Shown here: piece after piece, positions 1-9,705 of the stretch
How the letters are laid out: each line of letters starts with the position of its first letter
Numbering within the stretch: position 1 is the stretch's first letter
DNA from: Caulobacteraceae bacterium
GTDB taxonomy: Bacteria > Pseudomonadota > Alphaproteobacteria > Caulobacterales > Caulobacteraceae
Reading direction: 5' to 3'
DNA: 64,000 nt
NCBI GenBank assembly: GCA_947441065.1
Contig: CANESI010000003.1
Coordinates: 90,012 to 154,011, forward strand
The notes under the pieces: model-generated
What the model saw: the letters and a program-made list of their open reading frames with translations, nothing else
Database searches by the model: none
What the model was told of the DNA's origin: nothing
Translations under genes and position numbers: made by a program

Positions 1-1911
1 CTCCTCGCCATCACTGGCCTCGATGACCTCATAGCCTCGCGCGCGAAGCAGACGGGCGGCAACGCTGCGGACCGCATCTTCGTCTTCGACAAACAGGATA
101 CGTCCCGCGCCCGAAAGATCACGGGCCACCGGCTTAGGCTTGGCCACCGCAGGAGCATGGGCCGGCGCACCGGCGGCAGGCACGTAGACCGGCAAGAAGA
201 TGCGGAAGGTCGCGCCTCGGCCGAGCCCGCTATCGACGTGAATCCAGCCATCAGCCTGTTTGACCATCCCATAGACGGTTGCCAGCCCTAGGCCCGTGCC
301 CTCGCCCACCGGCTTGGTCGTAAAGAAGGGGTCGAAGATTTTCGACAGGACCAGAGGCGGAATACCGGGGCCATTGTCCGAAACCTCGATCATGGCCACC
401 TCTGCCGTAGAGGGTCGATCTGGCGCATAGCCTAGGACCCGGGCTTCAGTGGCACTAAGGCGCGCGGTACGGATGCTGACCACGCCGCCGCCTTGGGCCC
501 GGACCGCATCACGCGCATTGACCGCAAGGTTCATGACCGCCGTTTCGAGCTGGCTCTTATCGGCCCGAACCAGCGGCAGGTTGCGGCCATAGTCGGTCTC
601 AAGCTTGACGTCCTCGCGCAGCAGGCGGCGCAGCAGGACCGAAAACTCGCTGATCAGTTCGCCCAGATCGAGAATTTCGCGCTGAACCGTTTGCTTGCGC
701 GAGAAGGCCAAGAGCTTGCGCACCAGATCGGCCGCCCGAACGCCGGTCTGACGGATTTCAGTCAGGCCCTCATAGGACGGATCGCCCACAGGATGACGGT
801 GGAGAAGTTCATCCAACCGCAACTGGATGGCCGTCAGCAGATTGTTGAAGTCGTGCGCGACGCCGCCCGCCAACTGACCAATGGCCTGCATCTTTTGCGA
901 CTGTGACAGTTGAAGCTCGACCTGCTTTTGCTCGGACACATCCATCAGATAGGCAATGATCCGGCCATCAGCCCTTGTCAGATAGAGGTGGGCAATGCCG
1001 CTGGGATTGGCGGTCAGGCGAACCTCCACCGGACCGGCCTGCCCCGCTGCGATCCGCTGCTGGGCCTCCGCGCGTGAGCTTGGCTCGATCAGATCACCAA
1101 AGCAGGTGCCCTCAGACGGGGCTCCGGTAATGGCGCTAAAGGCGGCATTGGTCTGAAGGATCTGCGCATTCAAGGGGTCGGCACCGTCGAGCAGGGCCGC
1201 ACCGAAGGGGGCGGCTGATGCGAAGGCATCGAGCATTGCTGGGCCTTCATACCGTCCAACGGCCGGATCGAGCGATGGCGCGGGTAAGGCTGGGATGTCG
1301 AGGCTGGCATCGCTCAGCTGTCCCTGAGGCCCCGAAAGACGACGCGGTTCGGCCATGCCCAGTCCGGTCATCCGAATGAGATAGGACCGCCGCCCCTTGG
1401 CTGAGGCCGCGAGGGTCGAGACCTGAACCGGGTGATCTTCACCATCAGCGCGAACCTGAGCTGACCCCACCTCACCGCGCCGCGCCGCCGTCAGGGCGGT
1501 GAATAGGCTGGAGGCATCCTTGCCCGCCTTGGGCAAGCGCGTGCCTTGCCCCAAAATCAAGCGCCAAGCGGGATTGGCGGCCAAGATGCGGCCATCGTCA
1601 GCGGCAACTGCGGCAGGCTCATTCAGGGCATGGACGAGGGTGTCGCGAACCTCCGCCTCGCTGGCGTCATCGCCTTGGCCAGAGTCTGTCGGATTGCCTG
1701 AAAAGGCGAAAAAACCGATGGAAACGACCCCGGCCAGACCAACCAGAAGCAATATGCCGCCAAGGCTCGAGGCACCGACCCGGATCGCTGGATAGGCGGC
1801 GAACCCGACAGCAATCAAAAAGCAAAGTCCCGCCAAAATCGGCACAAGGCGCGATGGTTTTGCGGGCTTAACCTGCCGATGGCTGACCGAATGGCGCGGC
1901 GTCCTATCCAT
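1..1911 (-). CDS. cckA: CckA-type hybrid histidine kinase (3' truncated by window edge)
   Basis: Membrane hybrid sensor kinase. In Caulobacter, CckA feeds phosphate through ChpT to CtrA and so controls cell cycle and flagellar genes. The visible 637 residues show two N-terminal membrane helices (about 22-42 and 49-70), then PAS-like regions. A HisKA domain follows with the phospho-His in VAHDFNNLL (His353), then a HATPase domain with N, G1 (DNGPGIP) and G2 (GEGTGLGL) boxes. An Ala/Pro linker leads into a receiver domain beginning [17 protein letters not shown], which is cut off at base 1, so perhaps 80-90 residues are missing. The ATG at 1911 is chosen because it precedes the first hydrophobic helix. 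It lies 149 bases downstream of flhB on the same strand. The cckA assignment rests on domain order and flagellar synteny. Confidence 0.9.
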   Translation of the reverse strand, partial: MDRTPRHSVSHRQVKPAKPSRLVPILAGLCFLIAVGFAAYPAIRVGASSLGGILLLVGLAGVVSIGFFAFSGNPTDSGQGDDASEAEVRDTLVHALNEPAAVAADDGRILAANPAWRLILGQGTRLPKAGKDASSLFTALTAARRGEVGSAQVRADGEDHPVQVSTLAASAKGRRSYLIRMTGLGMAEPRRLSGPQGQLSDASLDIPALPAPSLDPAVGRYEGPAMLDAFASAAPFGAALLDGADPLNAQILQTNAAFSAITGAPSEGTCFGDLIEPSSRAEAQQRIAAGQAGPVEVRLTANPSGIAHLYLTRADGRIIAYLMDVSEQKQVELQLSQSQKMQAIGQLAGGVAHDFNNLLTAIQLRLDELLHRHPVGDPSYEGLTEIRQTGVRAADLVRKLLAFSRKQTVQREILDLGELISEFSVLLRRLLREDVKLETDYGRNLPLVRADKSQLETAVMNLAVNARDAVRAQGGGVVSIRTARLSATEARVLGYAPDRPSTAEVAMIEVSDNGPGIPPLVLSKIFDPFFTTKPVGEGTGLGLATVYGMVKQADGWIHVDSGLGRGATFRIFLPVYVPAAGAPAHAPAVAKPKPVARDLSGAGRILFVEDEDAVRSVAARLLRARGYEVIEASDGEE

Positions 1912-2060
1912 CGAGAGCGCTTGTCCTTCTGCCCGAAACGATCCTTCAGGCGCATGACTGAGGGATTCAGCCCCTCATTTTCTAGACTATCTGCGAAATA
2001 GATAGGGCCAGTCCGTAGTCATCTGATTAAGACCGACGGATTAAATCCAACCTATCGGAC

Positions 2061-3149
2061 CTAGCGCGGCGAGGTTCGGGCGCGGCTGCGGGCCTGTTTC
2101 TTGCCCATGATGAAGCCGATGACCTTGGCCACAGCCTCATACTGTTCCTTGGGGATGGTCTCATCAATCTCGACCGTGGCGAAGAGCGCGCGAGCCAGTG
2201 GCGGGTCTTCGATGACCGGCACGCCAGCCTCTTCGGCAACCTCACGGATTTTCAAAGCCAGAAGGTCCATACCCTTGGCCACGCACATGGGGACGGCTGT
2301 TACGCCGGGCTCATAGCGCAGAGCGACGGCATAGTGGGTCGGGTTCATGACCACCACGGTCGCCTTGGCCACATCGGACATCATTCGACGACGGGCGCGC
2401 TGCATCCGGATCTGGCGTAGGCGAGCCTTGATCTGCGGATCACCTTCGGACTGCTTGTTCTCGTCCTTGACCTCCTGCTTGCTCATCCGCATGCGTTTCA
2501 TGAACCGCTGGCGCTGAATAAACCAATCGATCCCAGCCCCAAAGGTCAGCATGATCAGCACCGCATAGAGCAGCCCCTGCAGGATGTCCCAGGTTAAGGG
2601 AATGATGGCGGCCGGTGCCAGCTCTGCCAGTTGCGTCATCTGCATGGCGTGGGGCTCGAGAATCCACCAGGCGATGATCGCCAAGATGATGACCTTCACG
2701 AACGACTTGACGAACTGGATCAGCGCATCCACCCCAAAGAGGCGTTTGAACCCTTCCAGCGGATTGAGTTTAGACAGGCCACCCTCAAACATCTTGGACG
2801 GCGTGAACATAAAGCCGGTCTGGGCGATGGTTCCTGTGACCCCTGCGACCACTGTCACGGCAAAGATGATGCCCAAGACCGGTAGCATCGAGCCCACAGC
2901 CGTCTTCATAATGTTGATCGTGCCGTGACCGGTCAGATCCATCTGGTCAGGATGGGCCAAGAAGGGCAGCATGGAGGTGGCAATAGACTGCATCATCCAC
3001 CCCCCCGCCCAAGCGATGGTCGCAGTTAAAGCGGCTAGGGTTGCAGCTTGGGGGATGTCCATCGATTTGACGACATCGCCCTTTTCCCGCGCCTGACCAA
3101 GTTTTCGGTCGGTGGGTTCTTCTGTTTGGGACTCTGGATCCTCCGCCAT
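2061..3149 (-). CDS. flhB: Flagellar export switch protein FlhB
   Basis: Inner-membrane component of the flagellar type III export apparatus. It switches substrate class from rod/hook to filament after self-cleavage. The 362 residues match the family length. There is a charged N-terminus, four hydrophobic segments (about 35-60, 88-110, 150-165, 180-210), then a basic cytoplasmic domain. The autocleavage motif NPTH is at residues 269-272 within MNPTHYAVALRYEPG. The gene starts 12 bases after fliR and belongs to the fliQ-fliR-flhB transcription unit; cckA follows on the same strand. Confidence 0.97.
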   Translation of the reverse strand: MAEDPESQTEEPTDRKLGQAREKGDVVKSMDIPQAATLAALTATIAWAGGWMMQSIATSMLPFLAHPDQMDLTGHGTINIMKTAVGSMLPVLGIIFAVTVVAGVTGTIAQTGFMFTPSKMFEGGLSKLNPLEGFKRLFGVDALIQFVKSFVKVIILAIIAWWILEPHAMQMTQLAELAPAAIIPLTWDILQGLLYAVLIMLTFGAGIDWFIQRQRFMKRMRMSKQEVKDENKQSEGDPQIKARLRQIRMQRARRRMMSDVAKATVVVMNPTHYAVALRYEPGVTAVPMCVAKGMDLLALKIREVAEEAGVPVIEDPPLARALFATVEIDETIPKEQYEAVAKVIGFIMGKKQARSRARTSPR

Positions 3150-3161
3150 GCTGCCGCGCGC

Positions 3162-3917
3162 CTAGAGAAACACGTGCAGGAAAGCTTCGTATCGCGAGAT
3201 CCAAACAAGCCCGATCAAGCTGATGCTTAAGGCGAGCAAGGACAGACCGATCAACACGCTCAGGGGCGTGGCGACGAAGAAGATTTGGAACTGTGGCATC
3301 ACGCGGCCAATCAGGCCGGTGGCAATGTTGAACACCACTGAAAAGACGATCACAGGCGCAGAAAGCTGGACCCCCAAGGCAATGGATTGACTGACCGTAT
3401 TGATCGCCAGCTTTACAGCATCGCCCATCGGCACATCTCGGGTCGGCTCGAACAGGGTGTAGGAATGGACCATCGCCGTCAGGAACTGGTGATGCAGATT
3501 GGTCGCAAAGATCAGGGTCAGTCCCAACACACTCAAAAACGAAGTCACAGAGGTTCCTGGCTGGGCCTGCAGGGGATTGGCGGTCTGGGCAAAGGCCAAG
3601 GTGGTCTGGATCGAGATGATTTCCCCAGCGGTGGCCAAGGACGACATGAACAGACGCAGAATCGCGCCGAGCATGAGACCGACGATCACCTCTTTCAGAA
3701 TGTGTCCGGTCAGACCTCCGACCGTGGTCGATAGGGGCGGAAGGTGCGGCGCGGCAATCGGCGCCACGCAAATGGCCGTCACAAGAGCGAATGAAAGACG
3801 GATACGCGGCGAAATCGATGCTTCACCAAGCCCAGGCATCAGCATGATCATTGACGCAACGCGCGCAAAGACCAGACCGGCCACATAGACCTGTTGGGCG
3901 GTGGCGTAGCTTTCCAA
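3162..3917 (-). CDS. fliR: Flagellar export gate protein FliR
   Basis: Polytopic membrane protein of the FliPQR export gate. The 251 residues contain the usual run of about six hydrophobic segments, including MIMLMPGLGEASISPRIRLS near the N-terminus and GLSLLALSISLIGLVWI near the C-terminus. The only start that gives the full first helix is a TTG at 3917, three bases after the fliQ stop, so translation is probably coupled to fliQ. flhB follows 12 bases later. Confidence 0.95.
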   Translation of the reverse strand: MESYATAQQVYVAGLVFARVASMIMLMPGLGEASISPRIRLSFALVTAICVAPIAAPHLPPLSTTVGGLTGHILKEVIVGLMLGAILRLFMSSLATAGEIISIQTTLAFAQTANPLQAQPGTSVTSFLSVLGLTLIFATNLHHQFLTAMVHSYTLFEPTRDVPMGDAVKLAINTVSQSIALGVQLSAPVIVFSVVFNIATGLIGRVMPQFQIFFVATPLSVLIGLSLLALSISLIGLVWISRYEAFLHVFL

Positions 3918-3920
3918 GCG

Positions 3921-4184
3921 TTACATCCCGGCGATTCTGGCGGCGATCTTGCGCATGAAGTCACCCATCAACGCGCCCATGAACGGCAAGAACAGCAGCA
4001 TGGCGACAAAGATCGCCAAGATTTTGGGGGCAAAGACGAGGGTTGCTTCTTGAATCTGGGTCAGGGCCTGAAACAGGCCGATGGCGATACCGACCACCAG
4101 GCCGACAATCATGATTGGTGCCGACATGCCTATGGCCAGCCAGATGGCATCGCGTGCCACGTCGATCACTTCATTGCCGTTCAT
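3921..4184 (-). CDS. fliQ: Flagellar export gate protein FliQ
   Basis: Small two-helix subunit of the flagellar export gate. From the ATG at 4184 the protein is 87 residues, the usual FliQ size, and begins MNGNEVIDVARDAIWLA. An AAAGG sequence sits about 9 bases upstream. An in-frame ATG at 4205 would add seven residues (MSRKVTS), lengthening it beyond the norm. Two hydrophobic helices flank the conserved FQALTQIQEATLVFAPK loop. It is the first gene of fliQ-fliR-flhB and lies 112 bases from fliE, enough room for its own promoter. Confidence 0.95.
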   Translation of the reverse strand: MNGNEVIDVARDAIWLAIGMSAPIMIVGLVVGIAIGLFQALTQIQEATLVFAPKILAIFVAMLLFLPFMGALMGDFMRKIAARIAGM

Positions 4185-4296
4185 AGAGGTGACCTTTCGA
4201 CTCATTAAACCAAGCCTATCTTACCCCTAGTCAAGCTGGGGCCAAACGGGGTTAATAGACTCTCAACATCGCGCCAAACCATTGTGCCTAAAGGCG

Positions 4297-4620
4297 TTAG
4301 ATCGGCATCCGCATGATTTCTTGATAGGCAGAGATGACCTGGTCGCGAACGGCCATGACGGTTTCAAGGCTAGCCTCAGCCGAAGAGATGGCGGTTACGA
4401 CGTCGAGCAACTCTGCCTTGCCTTGAACCTGCGCCTTCATCTGGGTTTCGGCATAACGAGAGGTTTCCATCACCTCACTCATGGCGTTCTTGACCAGATC
4501 GCCAAACCCGCCGCCGCCGGCTAGGCCCGCCGCAGCATCGCCGCCCATACCGCCCAAGCCTTTTCCCGCTTGGGATTGAGCAGCCGCATAGGCCTTTGCA
4601 GCAATTAGGGGAGCGACCAT
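4297..4620 (-). CDS. fliE: Flagellar hook-basal body protein FliE
   Basis: Rod adaptor protein joining the MS ring and export gate to the proximal rod. It has 107 residues: a Gly/Ala-rich N-terminal third, then the conserved helical region [44 protein letters not shown] (quoted here only to about its boundaries at residues 40-83) and the family-typical ending [20 protein letters not shown]. It starts 14 bases after the flgC stop, so flgB-flgC-fliE form one unit. Confidence 0.95.
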   Translation of the reverse strand: MVAPLIAAKAYAAAQSQAGKGLGGMGGDAAAGLAGGGGFGDLVKNAMSEVMETSRYAETQMKAQVQGKAELLDVVTAISSAEASLETVMAVRDQVISAYQEIMRMPI

Positions 4621-4634
4621 CTATCTGTCCTTGT

Positions 4635-5066
4635 CTATTTGCGTAGCAGATCGAGCGTGCGTGACTGCATCGCCCGCGCCGTTTCGATCACATTCAGATT
4701 GGCTTCGTAAGCGCGTTGGGCCTCACGCATATCCATGGCCTCAACCAAGGAGTCGACATTCGGCATTTTGACATAGCCCTTAGCGTCGGCTGAGGGATGA
4801 CTGGGGTCATATTCGGACTTGAAATCTCTCTTGTCCGGCTCGACCTTGGACATCTGCACGCCTTGAATACCGTTAGACAGCCGCTGGGGCTGAAAGATCG
4901 GTATCTGGCGTTGATAGGGATCACCCCCCGGCGTCTTGGACGTGGAGTCCGCATTGGCCAGGTTCTCAGCGATGATCCGCATCCGCGCCTGCTGGGCACG
5001 CAAGGCAGAGGTCGCAACGGCCATTGCCGCGCCGGTCGAGGTCAAAGGAAATTTGGGATCTGCCAT
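4635..5066 (-). CDS. flgC: Flagellar basal-body rod protein FlgC
   Basis: Proximal rod subunit exported by the flagellar type III system. The 143 residues have the N-terminal rod signature (ALRAQQARMRIIAENLANAD, about residues 22-41) and the C-terminal rod helix (MREAQRAYEANLNVIETARAM). The middle carries the FlgC motif TPGGDPYQRQIPIF. It starts 20 bases after flgB and is followed by fliE. Confidence 0.97.
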   Translation of the reverse strand: MADPKFPLTSTGAAMAVATSALRAQQARMRIIAENLANADSTSKTPGGDPYQRQIPIFQPQRLSNGIQGVQMSKVEPDKRDFKSEYDPSHPSADAKGYVKMPNVDSLVEAMDMREAQRAYEANLNVIETARAMQSRTLDLLRK

Positions 5067-5086
5067 AGCTTACGCTCTCCTACCCA

Positions 5087-5521
5087 TCACCGTCCGGGGG
5101 CCCTAGAGGCCATCCGAAGAAGCCCAAGGGACTTTTGATAGAAGGTCACCGCGGCGTCATAGTTCATGCGCGCATCGGTCATCTTCATCATCTGCTCTTC
5201 CAACACGACCTTGTTGCCATCGAGTCGGGTCTCAGAATCAGGGGCATTCTGAGGCTTACCTTGACCACCCGTGCTCGGAACCGTGCCTTGCATGTGACCC
5301 GCAGCGGTTCGGGCCGGTCCAACGGCGGCATTCGCCCCCGTCAACTGAAGACGACCCGCTGTCGAACTTTTATCTGGAATTACAAAGGGTTTCAGATCTT
5401 TTCCGACAAATCCCGGCGAATTTACGTTCGCGACATTTTGCGAAATCAAAGTCTGACGCTGGGACAGATATCCCAAGCGGCTCTTTAATGTCGAAAATAA
5501 GGGAATTGCGTTGATGTCCAT
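5087..5521 (-). CDS. flgB: Flagellar basal-body rod protein FlgB
   Basis: Proximal rod subunit. From the ATG at 5521 it has 144 residues and begins MDINAIPLFSTLKSRLGYLS. A TTG two codons upstream (5527) is possible but less likely. The N-terminal rod motif ISQNVANVNSPGFVGKDLKPF and the C-terminal helix with MNYDAAVTFYQKSLGLLRMA are present. The middle (residues 45-95) is Gly/Pro-rich and disordered-looking. It is the first gene of flgB-flgC-fliE, reading away from a CtrA box that lies 24 bases upstream of the start. Confidence 0.96.
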   Translation of the reverse strand: MDINAIPLFSTLKSRLGYLSQRQTLISQNVANVNSPGFVGKDLKPFVIPDKSSTAGRLQLTGANAAVGPARTAAGHMQGTVPSTGGQGKPQNAPDSETRLDGNKVVLEEQMMKMTDARMNYDAAVTFYQKSLGLLRMASRAPGR

Positions 5522-5544
5522 TGGCAAAAGATGAACGAACAGGG

Positions 5545-5559
5545 TTAATCAGGCGTTAA
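5545..5559. promoter_or_regulatory. CtrA box in the flgB / fliO divergent promoter
   Basis: TTAATCAGGCGTTAA is a perfect TTAA-N7-TTAA, the published CtrA recognition sequence of Caulobacter. It is centred in the roughly 87-base gap between the divergent flgB and fliO genes, so one site could serve both early flagellar operons. A full CckA-like kinase, the upstream activator of CtrA, is encoded 3.6 kb away. Confidence 0.8.
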
Positions 5560-5608
5560 TCAGCTTGGTTCAAATCCTAGCCCCTAGGCCATTCGTGGCC
5601 GATTCATC

Positions 5609-5938
5609 ATGTCGGATCAGGTCAAGTCCATGGTTGAGTTCATCCGTATGCTGCTAGCCCTCGGGGTGACGCTGGCCCTGCTGGGCCTCGTGGCCGTCGG
5701 CATGCGCCGGTTTGGTCCCGACGCCTTGGCTCGGCTGCAATCCATCAAATCCGCGCCAAAGCGGTTGGCGGTGATCGAGAGCCTGATGCTTGATCCCACA
5801 CGTCGCCTTGTCCTGATCCGTGTCGATCAAGAAGAAAAGCTCCTGCTGCTTGGCGACGGCAAGATCTTGATAGAGCATCCGACAGGACCTGCCCCCCTGC
5901 CCCCTTCCACGCCTGACCATACGGAGCCTGCGGCCTGA
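5609..5938 (+). CDS. fliO: Flagellar biosynthesis protein FliO
   Basis: Small bitopic protein that helps assemble the FliP ring of the export gate. It has 109 residues: one hydrophobic segment near residues 12-30 (MLLALGVTLALLGLVAVGM), then the FliO cytoplasmic domain with RLAVIESLMLDPTRRLVLIRVD and EEKLLLLGDG. Its TGA shares the A with the ATG of fliP, so the two are translationally coupled, which is the common fliO-fliP order. Confidence 0.9.
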   Translation: MSDQVKSMVEFIRMLLALGVTLALLGLVAVGMRRFGPDALARLQSIKSAPKRLAVIESLMLDPTRRLVLIRVDQEEKLLLLGDGKILIEHPTGPAPLPPSTPDHTEPAA

Positions 5939-6720
5939 TGCGTCCCGATAACAGCTTCAGCCTTCAGCGCATTGGCCTCCTTGCGCTCCTCACCACCCTC
6001 GCCTCGATGGCTGCGCCCGCTATCGCCGCCGCTCAGGCCTTGAACATCAATCTCGGCAGTGGCGCAGGCCTGACCGAGCGCGTGGTGCAGTTGATCGGTC
6101 TTATGACCATCCTGTCGTTGGCCCCCTCCATCGTGATCATGACGACGGCCTTTGTTCGGATCGTGGTGGTGCTGTCGCTCCTGCGCACGGCGATTGGCCT
6201 GCAGCAGAGCCCGCCCAATGCGGTGATTGTCAGCTTGGCGCTGTTTCTAACCGCCATTGTTATGGCCCCCACCTTCGAGGCCTCCTATGAGGCTGGCATC
6301 AAACCGTTGATGGACCAGCAGATGTCCCTGCCCGACGCCTTTGATGCCTCAGCGGCCCCGGTTAAGACCTTCATGCTCGGTCAGGTCGACGATAAGGATC
6401 TTGGCCTATTTATCCGCCTGTCCAAGATCGATAGGCCAGAGACGCGGGCCGATACGCCCCTGCATGTCCTGACGCCTGCCTTCATGATCAGCGAATTGAA
6501 GCGTGCCTTCGAGATCGGCTTCTTGCTGTTCATTCCGTTCTTGGTCATCGATCTGGTGGTGGCCAGCATCTTGATGAGTATGGGCATGATGATGTTGCCG
6601 CCAGCGGTCGTATCGCTGCCGTTCAAACTGATCTTCTTCGTGCTGGTTGACGGATGGGGACTGGTCTGCGGCTCCCTCGTGGAGAGCTTCAATCAGGGAC
6701 GAATACCGCCTCCGGGCTAA
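5938..6720 (+). CDS. fliP: Flagellar export gate protein FliP
   Basis: Core pore-forming subunit of the FliPQR export gate. The 260 residues start with a cleavable signal peptide (hydrophobic residues 12-30 ending AIAAAQA). Then come the family signatures LAPSIVIMTTAFVRIVVVLSL, LRTAIGLQQSPPNAV, TPAFMISELKRAFEIGFLLF and MGMMMLPPAVVSLPFKLIFF. It overlaps the fliO stop by one base. It ends 14 bases from the convergent end of the TPR gene, a gap with no clear hairpin. Confidence 0.97.
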   Translation: MRPDNSFSLQRIGLLALLTTLASMAAPAIAAAQALNINLGSGAGLTERVVQLIGLMTILSLAPSIVIMTTAFVRIVVVLSLLRTAIGLQQSPPNAVIVSLALFLTAIVMAPTFEASYEAGIKPLMDQQMSLPDAFDASAAPVKTFMLGQVDDKDLGLFIRLSKIDRPETRADTPLHVLTPAFMISELKRAFEIGFLLFIPFLVIDLVVASILMSMGMMMLPPAVVSLPFKLIFFVLVDGWGLVCGSLVESFNQGRIPPPG

Positions 6721-6734
6721 TCCAAGCCGGTCTA

Positions 6735-9695
6735 TTACGCCGCCGGGCGAGCCGGTGCCGCCGCTCTCGCATTTCTCGACGTTAAGGGCGGCGCTCGATC
6801 CCGGAACCGCTGCTTCATCTTATCGACCCAACCGGCAAAGATTTCATTGTCTGAGACCTTCTGAGCGAAGTCAGCCGCCGTGGTGTCGCCATCGAGGCCG
6901 ACCAGAGCGACCCTCAGGGCATCGGCCTGCTTGGACCCATTCACAAAGGGCGTGAAGCGCTGGTTCAATCGCGCCAGAGACGCATCGTCTCCGGCCAAGC
7001 TATAGCCGATCGCCGCACGCAACAGCCGTGTTTCATCCTCATCACTCAAAGGCGTCGTCGTCGCCTTCCAACGTTCCCCAAGGCTTCGTTCAAAGACCGG
7101 TCCAACCTGCGGCCAAGCCCGCTGGCGCCAAGCGACATCGCCCCTCACCTCGCTGGCATCTGCACTCCTGTCATTCTCTAGAATTTCGAGTGCCTGATCC
7201 ATTCGACCGACGGCGACCAAAGCCTTGGCCTCGATAATCCGCCGTTCTGCGTTTAACGAGGTCGGCAAGACGGTCGTGCGTGAGCTGTTGATCGCTGCAA
7301 GGGCCTGCTCAGGCTTGCGGTTCATCAGATTGATCAGGGCCAGATCGGTGGCGACAACCGCACGCGGCACACCGTCTAAACGTTCATCGGCTTGGTATTT
7401 CAATAGCTCAGCGGCCTGATCCAACAGATCAACATCGACCAAACGCCTTGCTAGGCGACGGACCATCAGGTCGCCATCGGCGCCCATTGGGGTCAATTCC
7501 TTGAAGTCGTAGAACAGGGCGAGGGCCTGAATGGGCTCCAAGCCATCGGCATCACCATCGAGGAACAGAGCCTTAAAGGCATCGCTCAACTGGCTCTGAA
7601 TGGCCTGAGAATCTGGCATATCGGGCTGACGGTTGCCCGCAGAGCGCAGCACGTCTAGCGCCTCTCTGTACCGGCCCAAGCTGATATAGAGTTCACCCAG
7701 CGTGCGAATGGTTTTCAACTCATTGGCATCGCCGCGCCAGCGGTACCGAAGGCCGTCATAGATACCCGCAGCGGTCGGCGGCGTGATCATGCCGCGGTCG
7801 AGCTTGATCCGCGTGGCATTGAGCAGAGCGGGGGAGTTGACCTCTTGGGTCCGTGCGCGCGAAAGGGCGTCGAACATGCGCATCGCTCGGGGTGCATCGC
7901 CCGCAGCCTCGAAAATCTGGGCCTGCACGAGTAAGGTCTTCAAGGTCTCGACAATATCGACGCCGGAAATCTGAGCGCCGCGCAACAGGGTCCGTGCGCC
8001 ATCAACATCACCCGTCGCCAACGTCGCCTCGGCATTGGCCCTAGCAAACCGCGCCTGCCAGGTCGGCGAGAACATCCTGAGAGCCGGCATGCCTTGCTGA
8101 AACTGATCACGGGCTTCGGGCCATTGGCCTTGCTTATAGGCAATATATCCCCGCCAGAGCGCACTGGACGGGTCGCCTTGCAAAACGGGCGACGCAAGAT
8201 CGGTTGCGGCTTCTTTATAACGCCCCGCCATGACCTTCGCCGCACCACGAAGCCCCCGAAATTCCGCATTGCCCATCATGGTCTGGTTGACCTTGGCCAC
8301 CAGATTGAGCATCCCGATGCCCTCAAAGGACAGTTCCGAGCCGATCAGAAAACGGGCCAACGCCATCCGGGCCGTGACGTCGCCATCCTTGTTTTTGGTG
8401 GCCTCATCTGTCGCAGCCTCCATCAAGGCATGGTAGCGACCCAAAAATCCACCCGACCCGGTCTCAGACCAGCTCTTGAAATCGACCAATGCTGGCATGG
8501 CCGCCGGTTGCGGCGCACCGGACTTCGCGGCGATTTGCTTGACCGCCGCCTTACCAGAGAGGGCGAGGCCCTTTGGCCTGCCGATCCGGACAATATCGCC
8601 TGTGACAAAGACTTCGAGGTCATCGACATAGGGCTCAATGGCGAGGCCCTGCGACGAGCGCAAGAAGGCCGCCTCGACATAGTCCCGCCGCGACGGCAGG
8701 CCCTTTGCTGGGGCCAAGGCCGTGACCACGCCGATCCGGTCCCCAACCACAGGATCATTGATCCAAGCGATATGGGTTGCACCCGCAACTGCCGCTGTGA
8801 GACTGGGCGGCACACCCCGCTCGTCCCGCCCGACCTTGATCAAGGTTGAGGCCGCCGTTGATGAGGGACCGATACCGATGGCCCAGACAGGCCCCTCAGC
8901 GCTGGCATTGACTGCCGTAGCCTGAGGCACAACCAGCCTTAGGGCCGTATAGTCATCGCCCTGAACCGCCCGAAGATCGCGAACCTGTGGCAAGGATTTG
9001 GCGACCTTGGACAGATCCAGTTGCGCCTTGCCATCAAAGACAATCCAGAGCGCGTCGCCGCGACGGAATATGGCAGCCCCCAATGGAGCCTTCCAGGGGA
9101 ACCGCAGTACAGACTGTCCGCTCTCGACCTTCCCAGAGACCGGTACGATGCCATTGTCTGGTCGGGGATCCGGCCGGTTCTCTCCAGCGCCATCTGCGCT
9201 TACCTCCGAAACCGGATCAAGCTGCGCCGCCTCGGTCGCTGCCGCCTTCGCCTCGGGGTCCTTGCGCTTAAAAATATTGATATAGCTGCCGCCGTCAGCC
9301 TGACCGGAGATGAAATCAGCGTCGTCGGTCAGTTCAATCCTGACCTCCAAACCGGTACCGACCGCCTTGGCTTCAGCGGTCTTGATATAGGGCGGTGGGC
9401 TGACCCTCAGACGCGAAATGTCCGGCTTGGCGTTGCGATTGAACCGAACAAGGATGGCTTGTCCGTCCCGACTGATGGTCGCCCGTGTCGGAACCGACCA
9501 TCGAAACTCAACCCTTGAAAAGGCTTCGCTCTTGGCGACGCGGACATCAAGGGGACCCACCGTCTCAGAGGCGGCCGGTGCCGTCGGCGGCCTACGGACC
9601 TGCGCCACGCTCGAAGGCGAGATGGCAACCGCCAGCATAGAAGCCAGCGCGACGCTGGCCTTCAATCTGCTTCGGCGGTGAGACCTCAGGACCAT
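6735..9695 (-). CDS. Large exported TPR-repeat protein of the fliLM operon
   Basis: Function not known. The 986 residues begin with a basic signal peptide (about residues 1-31, ending SPSSVAQ). Residues 45-140 look like an AMIN-type beta domain (VEFRWSVPTRATISRDGQAILVRF). After a long beta-rich stretch, a TPR/helical solenoid starts near residue 420 and runs to about 950. The C-terminus is basic and Ala/Pro-rich. It starts 10 bases after the MotE-like gene, last in an operon with fliL and fliM, so a periplasmic role in flagellar motor or rod assembly is inferred. Similar TPR genes lie at this locus in other Caulobacterales as far as I recall. Confidence 0.75.
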   Translation of the reverse strand: MVLRSHRRSRLKASVALASMLAVAISPSSVAQVRRPPTAPAASETVGPLDVRVAKSEAFSRVEFRWSVPTRATISRDGQAILVRFNRNAKPDISRLRVSPPPYIKTAEAKAVGTGLEVRIELTDDADFISGQADGGSYINIFKRKDPEAKAAATEAAQLDPVSEVSADGAGENRPDPRPDNGIVPVSGKVESGQSVLRFPWKAPLGAAIFRRGDALWIVFDGKAQLDLSKVAKSLPQVRDLRAVQGDDYTALRLVVPQATAVNASAEGPVWAIGIGPSSTAASTLIKVGRDERGVPPSLTAAVAGATHIAWINDPVVGDRIGVVTALAPAKGLPSRRDYVEAAFLRSSQGLAIEPYVDDLEVFVTGDIVRIGRPKGLALSGKAAVKQIAAKSGAPQPAAMPALVDFKSWSETGSGGFLGRYHALMEAATDEATKNKDGDVTARMALARFLIGSELSFEGIGMLNLVAKVNQTMMGNAEFRGLRGAAKVMAGRYKEAATDLASPVLQGDPSSALWRGYIAYKQGQWPEARDQFQQGMPALRMFSPTWQARFARANAEATLATGDVDGARTLLRGAQISGVDIVETLKTLLVQAQIFEAAGDAPRAMRMFDALSRARTQEVNSPALLNATRIKLDRGMITPPTAAGIYDGLRYRWRGDANELKTIRTLGELYISLGRYREALDVLRSAGNRQPDMPDSQAIQSQLSDAFKALFLDGDADGLEPIQALALFYDFKELTPMGADGDLMVRRLARRLVDVDLLDQAAELLKYQADERLDGVPRAVVATDLALINLMNRKPEQALAAINSSRTTVLPTSLNAERRIIEAKALVAVGRMDQALEILENDRSADASEVRGDVAWRQRAWPQVGPVFERSLGERWKATTTPLSDEDETRLLRAAIGYSLAGDDASLARLNQRFTPFVNGSKQADALRVALVGLDGDTTAADFAQKVSDNEIFAGWVDKMKQRFRDRAPPLTSRNARAAAPARPAA

Positions 9696-9705
9696 CGGTT
9701 ACGCT

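Noticed and set aside
2027..2044. TTAA-N10-TTAA between flhB and cckA as a CtrA box
   Set aside because: The spacing is ten bases rather than seven, so it does not match the CtrA consensus.
4240..4260. TTAACC on the minus strand between fliE and fliQ as a CtrA half-site
   Set aside because: Only one half of the motif is present; half-sites occur often by chance.
8094..8849. Long rightward reading frame inside the TPR gene
   Set aside because: Antisense to a clearly coding gene with signal peptide and TPR features; a composition shadow.
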